Positions 15,252 through 20,972 of a DNA stretch of 20,972 bases are shown in pieces. The stretch comes from a virus: IMG/VR virus record IMGVR_UViG_3300013136_000054, positions 1-20,972 of that record; one strand, 5' to 3'. The translations under genes and the position numbers were made by a program. Within the stretch, counting starts at the first letter, position 1, and each line of letters begins with the position of its first letter. Below the pieces are notes generated by a model. The model did not search any database and was not told the origin of the DNA. It saw nothing but the letters and a program-made list of their open reading frames with translations.

Positions 15252-15728
15252 ATGAATAAACTACTAGAACCAATAAATTACTTTGGAAAAGTCAGCATCT
15301 CCTTTGATGATATTAACGGAAAGATTGTAGGGCGTTTAGCTGACAAAGGTATTTGTTTTTCTCTTAAAAAACCAGAGTATTTCTTTTGCCCACATTGTAA
15401 AACAACTAATTTTGACAATGTAAAGGAAGAAAGGATTGATGGAGAACCAGAAATAAAATCAATCGCTTATGGAATGGGTTTCGCAGACACTAAATATGGC
15501 AAAAGTTATGTGCCTATAATGGACGGAGATAAAAGCCGAGATTATCCAGTATCATTTAAGTATTTTTGTGAAAATTGTCGGAACGAATTTACAAAACCAG
15601 AGTTAATGGAGGCGTTAAATGAGAGGGATAAAGTTTTTGAAAAAGAGAAAACAAACAAAATTATAGCTATATTGAAAGCGTTAAACGCCAAACCTTATGA
15701 AAATATACAAAATAACCGAAGCGAGTAA
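15252..15728 (+). CDS. element passenger protein with zinc ribbon, 158 aa
   Basis: C46-x2-C49 (FCPHCK) and C106-x2-C109 (FCENCR) enclose about 55 residues, an interrupted zinc-ribbon arrangement. The C-terminus is helical and charged (EALNERDKVFEKEKTNKIIAILKALN). Its last 32 bases overlap the recombinase gene in another frame, suggesting coupled translation. It occupies the position where TnpB would be expected in many IS607-family elements but shows no RuvC motifs and is far shorter. Function unknown. Confidence 0.65.
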   Translation: MNKLLEPINYFGKVSISFDDINGKIVGRLADKGICFSLKKPEYFFCPHCKTTNFDNVKEERIDGEPEIKSIAYGMGFADTKYGKSYVPIMDGDKSRDYPVSFKYFCENCRNEFTKPELMEALNERDKVFEKEKTNKIIAILKALNAKPYENIQNNRSE

Positions 15729-16314
15729 ATATCTCGGCATAAGCATAAATTCGTTAAAGACACTGGCGAATAACGGCAAATTAAATTCTTTCAAAACAAG
15801 CGGTGAACACAGAAGATTCAGAGAAGATGACCTTGATGCTTATATGGGAGTCAAGAAAGAAAAACAAGAACGCCTAACAGTAATTTATGCCAGATGTTCT
15901 ACCGCCAAACAGAAAGAAAACTTGGAAAGGCAAAAAGACAGACTAAGAAAACACGCTGAAGAAAAGGGATACAAGTATTTGATGATAGACGAAATAGCAA
16001 GCGGAATAAACGAGAAACGCAAAGGCATACATAAACTGATTAAGATGTGTTTTGAGGGAAAAGTTGAACGGGTTTTAATTGAATATAAAGATAGGCTGGC
16101 AAGATTTGGATATGAATACTTGGACGCAATTTTTAGAAATTTAGAGATTATTGTTGAAGTAGTAGAAATTAAAGAAAAGAAATACGAAGAGGAGTTAGCT
16201 GAAGATATTATGAAGATTCTTACTTGCTACTCTGCCCGATATTATGGGGCAAGAGGCGGTCGAAAGAAGAAAAATGAGCAACAAAATGAACCCAACGAAT
16301 CTAATGGAATTTAA
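15697..16314 (+). CDS. tnpA: IS607-family serine recombinase (TnpA)
   Basis: 205 residues. Residues 1-50 are a MerR-type helix-turn-helix (YKITEASKYLGISINSLKTL, then SGEHRRFREDDLDAYM). Residues 60-190 are the small serine-recombinase domain: YARCST with the catalytic Ser at 68, QKENLERQ, and KDRLARFG at 131-138. The basic tail GARGGRKKK is typical. An N-terminal DNA-binding domain before the catalytic domain is diagnostic of IS607 transposases. All visible catalytic-domain motifs are intact, so the element may be active. Confidence 0.93.
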   Translation: MKIYKITEASKYLGISINSLKTLANNGKLNSFKTSGEHRRFREDDLDAYMGVKKEKQERLTVIYARCSTAKQKENLERQKDRLRKHAEEKGYKYLMIDEIASGINEKRKGIHKLIKMCFEGKVERVLIEYKDRLARFGYEYLDAIFRNLEIIVEVVEIKEKKYEEELAEDIMKILTCYSARYYGARGGRKKKNEQQNEPNESNGI

Positions 16315-16322
16315 AAAGGAGG

Positions 16323-16589
16323 ATTCTAAGCGGAAACAGGGCTGTAAACGTCTTGAATTACCCCAGGGGTGAAAATTTAAAACATCCGACCGAAAAACCT
16401 CTACAAATCATAGAATTTTTAATGCAAAAAAGCAGTAAAGAGGGCGATTTAATCTGCGACCCCTTTATGGGAAGTTGGACAACTGCTAGAGCTTGTAAAG
16501 ACATGGGTAGAAACTTTATAGGATTTGAGATAAACGAAAAATATTGCAAAATTGGAACTGAGCGACTTAGGCAAGAAAATCTATTTTAG
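16323..16589 (+). pseudogene. DNA methyltransferase (beta class), C-terminal half
   Basis: 88 codons in frame with the N-terminal half once the element is removed. It contains NYPRGENLKHPTEKPLQIIE and motif I DPFMGSWTTARACKDMGRNFIGFEI. The canonical motif is DPFxGSGTT; here the second Gly is Trp (TGG), which is likely to damage SAM binding and could reflect decay after the split. Translation from the in-frame TTG at 16353 could at most make a 78-residue fragment. Confidence 0.85.
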
Positions 16590-16593
16590 CCTC

Positions 16594-16622
16594 TTGACTT
16601 TTATCATTAGAACATGTATCAT
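16594..16622 (+). promoter_or_regulatory. sigma-70 promoter of the lysis-type genes
   Basis: TTGACT (16594-16599), 17-bp spacer, TATCAT (16617-16622). The leader of about 60 bases carries a small hairpin GCC-GAAA-GGC and then an A-rich stretch before ATG 16689. Confidence 0.65.
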
Positions 16623-16688
16623 TGGGTATAGCAACAATCGCCGAAAGGCTTTACATAAAACAAAAATAACCTAAAAACAAAATGTTAT

Positions 16689-16967
16689 ATGGAAAAACAA
16701 TTACTATGGAAGGTAGTGAAGGTAGCGGTGATAATCTTTGTCTCAGCTATTATGCTGGGGTCATTCTTTGTGCCTCTATTTTCAGGAAACACTCAGGCAT
16801 CAAATCCACAAGCTCAGATAGAACAGAAAATCAATGAAGCGGCTAAACAATGGGCTGAAGCAAATATCCAGATCCAGAAATATCAGCCAGTCGTATTGAA
16901 AGCTCAAGAAGATAAGAAGAACGCTGAACAAACTGTATCGTCTTTTCTAGTGCCGGCCCAAAGATAG
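16689..16967 (+). CDS. membrane-anchored coiled-coil protein (lysis-type, or N-part of a frameshifted endolysin)
   Basis: 92 residues. One membrane segment at about 10-32 (VVKVAVIIFVSAIMLGSFFV) is followed by an extracytoplasmic helical stretch (QAQIEQKINEAAKQWAEANIQIQ, VLKAQEDKKNAEQTV). The layout suits a signal-anchor, i-spanin or holin-like protein. It lies directly before a lysozyme-like gene. A -1 shift at TTT 16944-16946 would fuse it to that gene, giving about 202 residues, so the two may be one membrane-anchored enzyme. Confidence 0.6.
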   Translation: MEKQLLWKVVKVAVIIFVSAIMLGSFFVPLFSGNTQASNPQAQIEQKINEAAKQWAEANIQIQKYQPVVLKAQEDKKNAEQTVSSFLVPAQR

Positions 16968-16984
16968 GGGCAACGGCTAAAACT
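16967..16984 (+). promoter_or_regulatory. recurring gene leader GGGGCAACGG-CTAAAACT, copy 2
   Basis: GGGGCAACGG (16967-16976) followed directly by CTAAAACT and ATG 16985. The same parts with five extra bases between them precede ATG 13951. This favours 16985 as a real start. Confidence 0.4.
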
Positions 16985-17296
16985 ATGCAAAACTTTGCAA
17001 AGACAGGGCGAGATGCCCAGTTTGATATCAATAAATTAGCCTATGCCGTAGCAATGGCTGAAACCCAGGATTGTACAAAAGGACTAGGTAAAAAGTATTT
17101 CAATTGTTTCGGAATTCGTCATAACGGCAAAGACATGCAATATAAATCAAAGAAAGACAGCTATGACGAATTTAAAAGGGTCTGGCAGAAGTTTTACGGG
17201 GGATTCCCTACTTATCAGCAGGCAGTTATCTGGACTGGCAACAGCGCGCCAGAAAGTTGGCTTGTAGCAGTCAAGCAATTCTACTACGGAAAATAA
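16985..17296 (+). CDS. lysozyme-like / glucosaminidase-type domain protein (candidate endolysin)
   Basis: 103 residues. LAYAVAMAETQDCTKGLGKKYFNCFGIRHNGK has the lysozyme-superfamily pattern of a catalytic Glu at the end of a helix followed by a G..N.FGI segment. SYDEFKRVWQKFY and WTGNSAPESWLVAVKQFYYGK resemble the end of glucosaminidase/transglycosylase-like domains. Likely substrate is host peptidoglycan. It is short for a free enzyme. Its frame is open upstream back to 16928, matching the possible fusion with the membrane protein before it. Bidirectional terminator follows. Confidence 0.6.
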   Translation: MQNFAKTGRDAQFDINKLAYAVAMAETQDCTKGLGKKYFNCFGIRHNGKDMQYKSKKDSYDEFKRVWQKFYGGFPTYQQAVIWTGNSAPESWLVAVKQFYYGK

Positions 17297-17362
17297 TTCA
17301 AAAATGTTGGACAAATTATAAATGAAGAATATAATTTAATTACATAGGAAAAGGAGAAAATC

Positions 17363-17394
17363 AAAAAAGCCGCCGATTGAAAGGCGGTTTTTTT
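17363..17394. terminator. bidirectional intrinsic terminator between convergent genes
   Basis: A6, stem GCCGCC/GGCGGT (17369-17374/17383-17388), loop GATTGAAA, then T7. The flanking A and T runs allow termination from both sides, fitting the + gene that ends at 17296 and the - gene that ends at 17404. Confidence 0.88.
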
Positions 17395-17403
17395 GAATTA
17401 AAT

Positions 17404-17856
17404 TCAATTCAAAATCATATGTGCGCTTCCAGTGATTGCATGATACCGAGTAATCGAAGCTCTATCGCCAAACCATGGGTCTATAATCTTATATCGTCCA
17501 AACCAATTCTTGCCAATGGCAACAACCCAGTGATAATGATCTACTTCTAGGATGACGGCTTTTTTCGGGTCTTGCAACGAAATGTCTATCTCTGGATCAT
17601 TTTCGCCATATAATCTTTTTTCGAGACGAAATTGTGTCGCCTTCGATAGAGAACCCCAGATAATCAATCCATCAGCAGTGAAATCTAATTTCTGTCCGAG
17701 CTGATCCGGACTCTTCCATGAGCCGTCGAATTTTGTAAAATAATCGGTGAGCATGGATAAGCAGGTAATAGTACAGCCATATCTACCTATTTGATAGGGT
17801 GAATTACCCAGGGATGCAGAGGCCCACTTCGGATCACGTTGACATAGATTAAGCAT
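17404..17856 (-). CDS. C39-like (papain-fold) cysteine peptidase, candidate lytic or host-interaction enzyme
   Basis: 150 residues from ATG at 17856; the in-frame start at 17892 lies upstream of the predicted transcription start and is less likely. Catalytic-type Cys28 (GRYGCTITCLSM), His109 (DHYHWVVAIG) and Asp126 (IIDPWFG) follow the peptidase C39-like order. There is no signal peptide or ABC-transporter fusion. Short C39-like proteins occur as phage lysins and as secreted peptidases. It is the only convincing minus-strand gene in the window, with its own promoter, so it may be expressed apart from the lytic operon. Confidence 0.72.
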   Translation of the reverse strand: MLNLCQRDPKWASASLGNSPYQIGRYGCTITCLSMLTDYFTKFDGSWKSPDQLGQKLDFTADGLIIWGSLSKATQFRLEKRLYGENDPEIDISLQDPKKAVILEVDHYHWVVAIGKNWFGRYKIIDPWFGDRASITRYHAITGSAHMILN

Positions 17857-17882
17857 TTTTATATGGGTTAATGATATTTTTG

Positions 17883-17910
17883 ATGATAACACAATTACAG
17901 TTTAATGCAA
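17883..17910 (-). promoter_or_regulatory. promoter of the C39-like peptidase gene
   Basis: On the minus strand TTGCAT (17910-17905), 16-bp spacer, TATCAT (17888-17883). Transcription would start near 17876, about 20 bases before the ATG at 17856. Confidence 0.55.
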
Positions 17911-17941
17911 GCATTCTTATAAAGAAAACTATAATTGCCCC

Positions 17942-17970
17942 TTGACTTCAATTATAAACTAAACTATAAT
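17942..17970 (+). promoter_or_regulatory. sigma-70 promoter of the early/recombination module
   Basis: TTGACT (17942-17947), 17-bp spacer, TATAAT (17965-17970). The spacer and -10 lie in the inverted copy of the 25-bp motif found at 12379-12403. It is divergent from the promoter at 17883-17910. Confidence 0.8.
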
Positions 17971-17973
17971 TAT
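17949..17973 (-). promoter_or_regulatory. 25-bp shared operator/promoter motif, copy 2 (inverted)
   Basis: Read on the minus strand this matches 12379-12403 at 22 of 25 positions. An 11-base part, AAACTATAATT, also occurs at 17926-17936, 35 bases away on the same strand as 17961-17971. It lies between divergent promoters, where a repressor site would be expected. Confidence 0.55.
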
Positions 17974-18001
17974 GCTGTTCTTATTACATAATATCAAATA
18001 T

Positions 18002-18103
18002 ATGAACACAAAAAAATGCACATGTTGTCAGCAATCATATGATTACGAGGATGAACCAGCAGAAGTCAAGCAAGGTGGTGAATTTATCTGCCCTGATTGT
18101 TGA
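18002..18103 (+). CDS. tiny zinc-binding protein, 33 aa
   Basis: MNTKKCTCCQQS... to FICPDC, stop TGA at 18101. Cys at 6, 9, 30 and 33 form two CxxC knuckles, with an extra Cys8, like a minimal rubredoxin-type ribbon. An in-frame ATG at 17972 would add ten residues but lies at the predicted transcription start. First gene of the early promoter transcript. Confidence 0.6.
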   Translation: MNTKKCTCCQQSYDYEDEPAEVKQGGEFICPDC

Positions 18104-18138
18104 AATGAGTAATCTAATTATTTTTTAATTTTAAAAAT

Positions 18139-19032
18139 ATGGAAGAAAAAAAAGAAATTGTAATACAAAAACAAAATGTAGATCAGTTTTTTTCACAAAC
18201 TTATCTACAACAGGCCCTGGATATTGCTAATCAATTCCACAAAGCGGGATGTTTCGGGAAAGATGTACAGAATGTTCATCAGGCCTTTGTGAAGATTCAG
18301 GCGGGCAGAGAGATGGGCATGGCGCCAATGGAAGCCATGAAATCGCTCTATATCGTGAATGGCAACATAACCATCTGGGGAAGTGCCATGACGAAGCGAT
18401 TGCGTGAAGCAGGCTGGATTATTACTTATTCGGAAGAACCTGGCAAATGCACGGCTCGAATCAATAAAGGCGTGGAAAAATACGAATTCACGGCAACGAA
18501 AGAACAGATGCTTAATCTCAAGAGTCGAGCCTATGGATTCGCACCGGAAGATAAGCTCCGATGGCACGCAATCAGTCGTCTGGTTAGATTCTATGTGCCA
18601 GAAGTTCTTGGCGCAGTATCCTATACGAAGGAAGAGGCGGAGGATTTTTCATCCGAGCCTAATGTTGTAGATGTTACCGAAAAGCAAAAACGAGTTGATG
18701 AAATTTTGTTAAAATTGAAAAATGCTAAAACAATCGCCGAATATAACGAAGCTACTACTATGATTAGCATTACGGTTGGACTGTCGAAAGACGACATCGA
18801 AATTATCAAAAAAGTCGCAATTTCAAAAAAAACCGAATTAGCTAAGTGGCCGACCGTTATCGAAAAAGAGAAGCCAAAAAAATCCGAATGTCCAAAGTGT
18901 AAAAAAATTGCCACAAAAGCAGACCTTGACTTGATTAAAAATTTAGGTTATTGTTATAATTGTGAAAAAAAGATGCAAATTCAAAACGAAGCTGAAAAAG
19001 AGGCTTGTCAATCAGAATATCCTTTAAATTAA
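18139..19032 (+). CDS. recT: RecT-family single-strand annealing protein with C-terminal zinc ribbon
   Basis: 297 residues. Residues about 30-170 carry the RecT-like core: VQNVHQAFVKIQAGREMGM, APMEAMKSLYIVNGNITIWG, SAMTKRLREAGW and KLRWHAISRLVRFYVPEVLG. After an acidic linker and a helical region, residues 249-278 contain C251/C254 and C272/C275 (SECPKCKK; GYCYNCEKK), a zinc ribbon not usual in RecT. The protein should anneal complementary ssDNA during phage recombination. The next gene encodes its nuclease partner. Confidence 0.85.
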   Translation: MEEKKEIVIQKQNVDQFFSQTYLQQALDIANQFHKAGCFGKDVQNVHQAFVKIQAGREMGMAPMEAMKSLYIVNGNITIWGSAMTKRLREAGWIITYSEEPGKCTARINKGVEKYEFTATKEQMLNLKSRAYGFAPEDKLRWHAISRLVRFYVPEVLGAVSYTKEEAEDFSSEPNVVDVTEKQKRVDEILLKLKNAKTIAEYNEATTMISITVGLSKDDIEIIKKVAISKKTELAKWPTVIEKEKPKKSECPKCKKIATKADLDLIKNLGYCYNCEKKMQIQNEAEKEACQSEYPLN

Positions 19033-19038
19033 AACTCT

Positions 19039-19869
19039 ATGAATTTACAAAAAATTATTGAAAAATGTCAAAAATCTAAAAAATGGACTGAGCTTGAAGA
19101 ATACTGCTTAACTCCCGAATTTCAAAATCTCGGTTATGTTGAGAAAAACAAACATTTTATTACCAGTTCAAAATTAAAAGATTTTGAAAAATGCCAGCTT
19201 ACCTACAAGCTCAAGCATGTAGACTTAATTCCGGATCCGACAGAGAAGGAAGCAGACTATTTCATTGTTGGAAGGGCATTAGACGATCTTCTAACTTACG
19301 GACAGGACTACTATCAATCTACATACGAAACAGTTGCTAGACGCAACGAAAAGGCCCAAAAAGTACAGCTCACCAATACGATGTCAAAATTGATTGATCA
19401 GATGCATCATGAATTTAAAAATCAAACCGTTTTTGCGCCAAATCCAAAAAAGAAAGTATTTTTTCATGAGGTAGCAGGCTTTATTCTCAAGGCTGAAATG
19501 GATGATTATGAGAATGGCATAATTAGAGATATAAAAACCACAGCTAATATTTTAACTTTTGATCCGAAAGATTATGAATTGCAAATGAGTTTCTATCATT
19601 GGTTAGTCGAAGAAAATACAGGCATGAGGCCACGAGTCTTTCTCGAAGTCGTGGACAAATATACACATTTTTCAAGATCAAAAATGATTGAATATAGTGA
19701 AAATTGCCTCTTGGGAAAAAGAGCGGAATTATTATCTCTATTAGAGAAACTCCGAGAAGCACATGATCTTAATATTTTTATTCGATCAAATATTGAGCAA
19801 ATAGTTTTCAATTCTCCTTATTATGGCCATCCACAATATGGTCGATGGACAGAAACACAAATTTATTAA
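19039..19869 (+). CDS. PD-(D/E)XK exonuclease, RecE/Cas4-like partner of RecT
   Basis: 276 residues. ITSSKLKDFEKCQLTYKLKH is the N-terminal motif of PDDEXK_1/RecB-like nucleases. The active site is ILKAEMDDY (Asp155), IIRDIKTT (D164-x-K166) and the YELQMSFYHWL motif (Gln182, Tyr186). It starts six bases after the recT stop, so the two are co-expressed as an end-resecting exonuclease and annealing protein. The C-terminus lacks an obvious iron-sulfur cluster Cys set. Confidence 0.85.
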   Translation: MNLQKIIEKCQKSKKWTELEEYCLTPEFQNLGYVEKNKHFITSSKLKDFEKCQLTYKLKHVDLIPDPTEKEADYFIVGRALDDLLTYGQDYYQSTYETVARRNEKAQKVQLTNTMSKLIDQMHHEFKNQTVFAPNPKKKVFFHEVAGFILKAEMDDYENGIIRDIKTTANILTFDPKDYELQMSFYHWLVEENTGMRPRVFLEVVDKYTHFSRSKMIEYSENCLLGKRAELLSLLEKLREAHDLNIFIRSNIEQIVFNSPYYGHPQYGRWTETQIY

Positions 19870-19877
19870 AAATAGTT

Positions 19878-20186
19878 ATGAACGCAATACAACTACGGAC
19901 TGGATGGGAATGGAGCGAGAGCTGGAGCTGGAGCGGGAGCAGGAGCGGGAGCTGGAGCGTGAGCAGGAGCAGGAGCAGGAGCAGGAGCGAGAGCTGGAGC
20001 AGGAGCGAGAGCTGGAGCGAGAGCGGGAGCGGGAGCGGGAGCAGGAGCGGGAGCAGGAGCTGGAGCAGGAGCGGGAGCTGGAGCGTGAGCAGGAGCAGGA
20101 GCAGGAGCAGGAGCGAGAGCTGGAGCGAGAGCGGGAGCGGGAGCGGGAGCTGGAGCTGGAGCAGGAGCTGGAGCAGGAATATTTAA
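19878..20186 (+). CDS. low-complexity Ser-Trp/Arg/Gly/Glu repeat protein, 102 aa
   Basis: After MNAIQLRTGWEW the whole protein alternates Ser with W, R, G, E or V (SWSWSGSRSGSWSVSRSRSR...). The ATG follows AAAAATAGTT, exactly the leader used by the gene at 20571, which favours this frame. The same DNA is also open in the frame that starts at 19823 and would encode E-[L/R/Q] repeats; the third frame has stops. In that other frame the CGG/CGA/CGT variants are all Arg, which is a counter-argument. Function unknown. Confidence 0.55.
   Translation: MNAIQLRTGWEWSESWSWSGSRSGSWSVSRSRSRSRSESWSRSESWSESGSGSGSRSGSRSWSRSGSWSVSRSRSRSRSESWSESGSGSGSWSWSRSWSRNI
19912..20177 (+). repeat. GGAGCN hexanucleotide array, about 44 units
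   Basis: Near-perfect tandem hexamers (GGAGC plus T, G or A, with a few GAGCGA/GAGCGT variants). A block of about 50 bases containing GCGTGAGCAGGAGCAGG recurs in the array, pointing to segmental duplication. It is purine-rich (G/A) on the + strand and very GC-rich against its neighbours. Confidence 0.95.
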
Positions 20187-20217
20187 ATTTTAACCAATAA
20201 ATCTTAACTAAATAACC

Positions 20218-20568
20218 ATGAAAAATGAAATCAAAGAAATCCAGAAACTCTTGTCAAAAATTTCTGAAAGCAAATCTGAATCGGTAGAGCTGAATATTCC
20301 TGTACCTGAAACTCCGTTTGAGATTGGTAAATCCTATTTAATTAGGACGGTTACTTTGTATTACACAGGACGAGTTAAAGATGCGAAAGGGAAATTTGTT
20401 CAACTGGAAGAGGCTGCTTGGATTGCTGATGCCGGTAGATGGGAGCAGGCAACAAAAGATGGTTCTTTTAATGAAGTAGAGCCATTCCATTATGATCCGT
20501 GGATAAATACAGACGCAGTGATTGATTTCGGGGAAATTAAATACGCCTTACCGTCTAATCAAAAATAG
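20218..20568 (+). CDS. conserved hypothetical protein, 116 aa
   Basis: The core 'SYLIRTVTLYYTGRV', 'QLEEAAWIADAGRWEQA' and 'FNEVEPFHY...VIDFGEI' resembles a short beta-rich family I recall from many phages and bacterial islands ('IRTVTxYYTGRV...AAWIADTGR'). No function is known to me. It follows the hexamer-repeat gene; I have the impression that such genes often sit next to low-complexity repeat genes, but cannot check it here. Residues 1-30 are helical and charged. Confidence 0.7.
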   Translation: MKNEIKEIQKLLSKISESKSESVELNIPVPETPFEIGKSYLIRTVTLYYTGRVKDAKGKFVQLEEAAWIADAGRWEQATKDGSFNEVEPFHYDPWINTDAVIDFGEIKYALPSNQK

Positions 20569-20570
20569 TT

Positions 20571-20804
20571 ATGAAAATGAAAAAACCACAGGAAAACTGC
20601 GAGAGGATACTTGAATTAGCCATTATGAATCTTTTGGCTCAAATAAAAAGAAGGACAGGGGATTTTAATAAAATAGGATTATCACATTACCTAGATGAAT
20701 TAAATGGCAACTTTAATTCAAAATGTTTAATGTGGATAAGTCACAATATTAAGAAAGATAAAACAACGCTCAAGATAATATTTGAATTCCCAGAAATAAA
20801 ATAA
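20571..20804 (+). CDS. hypothetical protein, 77 aa
   Basis: MKMKKPQENCERILELAIMN..., with the leader AAAAATAGTT directly before its ATG. Helical N-terminal half, then a beta-like end (TTLKIIFEFPEIK). No motif recognised. Located two bases after the previous stop region in the early operon. Confidence 0.55.
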   Translation: MKMKKPQENCERILELAIMNLLAQIKRRTGDFNKIGLSHYLDELNGNFNSKCLMWISHNIKKDKTTLKIIFEFPEIK

Positions 20805-20809
20805 TCAAA

Positions 20810-20972
20810 TGAAATTTATTGCATATTTCCAAAACGGAAAATTTCAGTTTACAAATCCAGACAAATTAAATTCTTTTTTGGGCAGAAATCCTGGTATTTT
20901 ATATATCAATATTGAAAAAGAATCTAAAAATAATAATAACAGAACAGACAAAGAGAATCGTTATTATTGGGG
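20810..20972 (+). CDS. NinB/YqaN-like recombination protein, 5' part only
   Basis: 54 codons are visible to the window end: MKFIAYFQNGKFQFTNPD ... RTDKENRYYWG. The motif 'R(T/S)xxxNRYYWG' is the start signature of NinB-like and related phage proteins that act in recombination or replication. The 3' end is outside the window, so the class is provisional. Confidence 0.5.

Larger units (their letters stand above)
14970..16322 (+). mobile_element. IS607-like element (serine recombinase, no TnpB) inserted in a methyltransferase gene
   Basis: GGAGG flanks both ends (14965-14969 and 16318-16322), matching the GG target preference of IS607 transposases, which make no real target duplication. Removing the 1353 bases joins AHKGRR to ILSGNRAVNVLNYPR in frame and rebuilds a 231-residue methyltransferase. 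The exact cut may shift by a few bases within GGAGG. Contents: promoter 15023-15051, a 64-aa gene, a 158-aa zinc-ribbon gene and the recombinase gene, which ends four bases before the right GGAGG. There is no TnpB/OrfB gene. Confidence 0.88.

Noticed and set aside
16314-16322. AAAAGGAGG as a strong ribosome binding site
   Set aside because: It is the right end of the IS607-like insertion and no start codon follows at a suitable distance.
17857-17892. Longer start of the C39-like peptidase
   Set aside because: The extension lies over the predicted -10 box and transcription start, and adds no family sequence.
19912-20177. CRISPR-like array
   Set aside because: The repeats are contiguous hexamers without spacers and are coding; this is a microsatellite.
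19823-20200. 125-aa Glu-rich repeat ORF as the primary gene
   Set aside because: Its start lies inside the nuclease gene and it lacks the AAAAATAGTT leader seen before 19878 and 20571. Kept only as an alternative reading of the array.
1-20972. Alternative genetic code with TGA read as an amino acid
   Set aside because: TGA ends several genes at sensible places (9033, 12724, 18103, 3428) and none of the main genes needs read-through.

Overview
The window is about 21 kb of a tailed-phage or prophage genome, AT-rich, with nearly all genes on the + strand. It carries a siphovirus-like tail module (positions 1-11828), a cluster of small accessory genes (12433-14211), a DNA methyltransferase gene split by an IS607-like element (14541-16589), lysis-type genes (16689-17856) and the start of a recombination/early module (17972-20972). 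No sheath gene is visible, and the tape measure is 1062 residues.

The host cannot be named. Almost no start codon has a Shine-Dalgarno sequence; starts are preceded by A-rich leaders instead. Several intergenic regions nevertheless carry good sigma-70-type promoters (TTGACT/TTGCTT, 17 bp, TATAAT). Together these fit an uncultivated bacterium that does little SD-led initiation (a Patescibacteria-like host is one possibility) better than a Bacteroidota host with TAnnTTTG promoters. This is inference. TAA, TAG and TGA all act as stops.

Tail module: 5'-truncated gene, tail-terminator-position gene with an inserted FCCH-like domain, 65-aa protein, tail tube, gpG-like morphogenesis protein, tail assembly chaperone with a -1 frameshift extension, tape measure, tail hub with a second FCCH-like copy, accessory protein and tail fibre. 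Gene order and spacing are those of one late operon.

Positions 11829-12432 hold no gene. They hold a candidate promoter, a hairpin, an intrinsic terminator, four consecutive inverted repeats and a strong promoter that reads into the small-gene cluster. That cluster encodes small membrane proteins, zinc-ribbon proteins and a protein with ten cysteines at exact three-residue spacing. Two odd tRNA-like elements follow.

At 14970-16322 an IS607-type element (serine recombinase, no TnpB, two passenger genes, own promoter) sits between GGAGG repeats. Deleting it restores an uninterrupted 231-codon beta-class methyltransferase, so the element boundary can be read almost to the base. Downstream are a membrane/coiled-coil protein and a lysozyme-like protein that may be one frameshifted gene, a bidirectional terminator, a convergent C39-like peptidase, a RecT-like annealing protein with its PD-(D/E)XK nuclease, a remarkable GGAGCN hexanucleotide-repeat gene, and small early genes.
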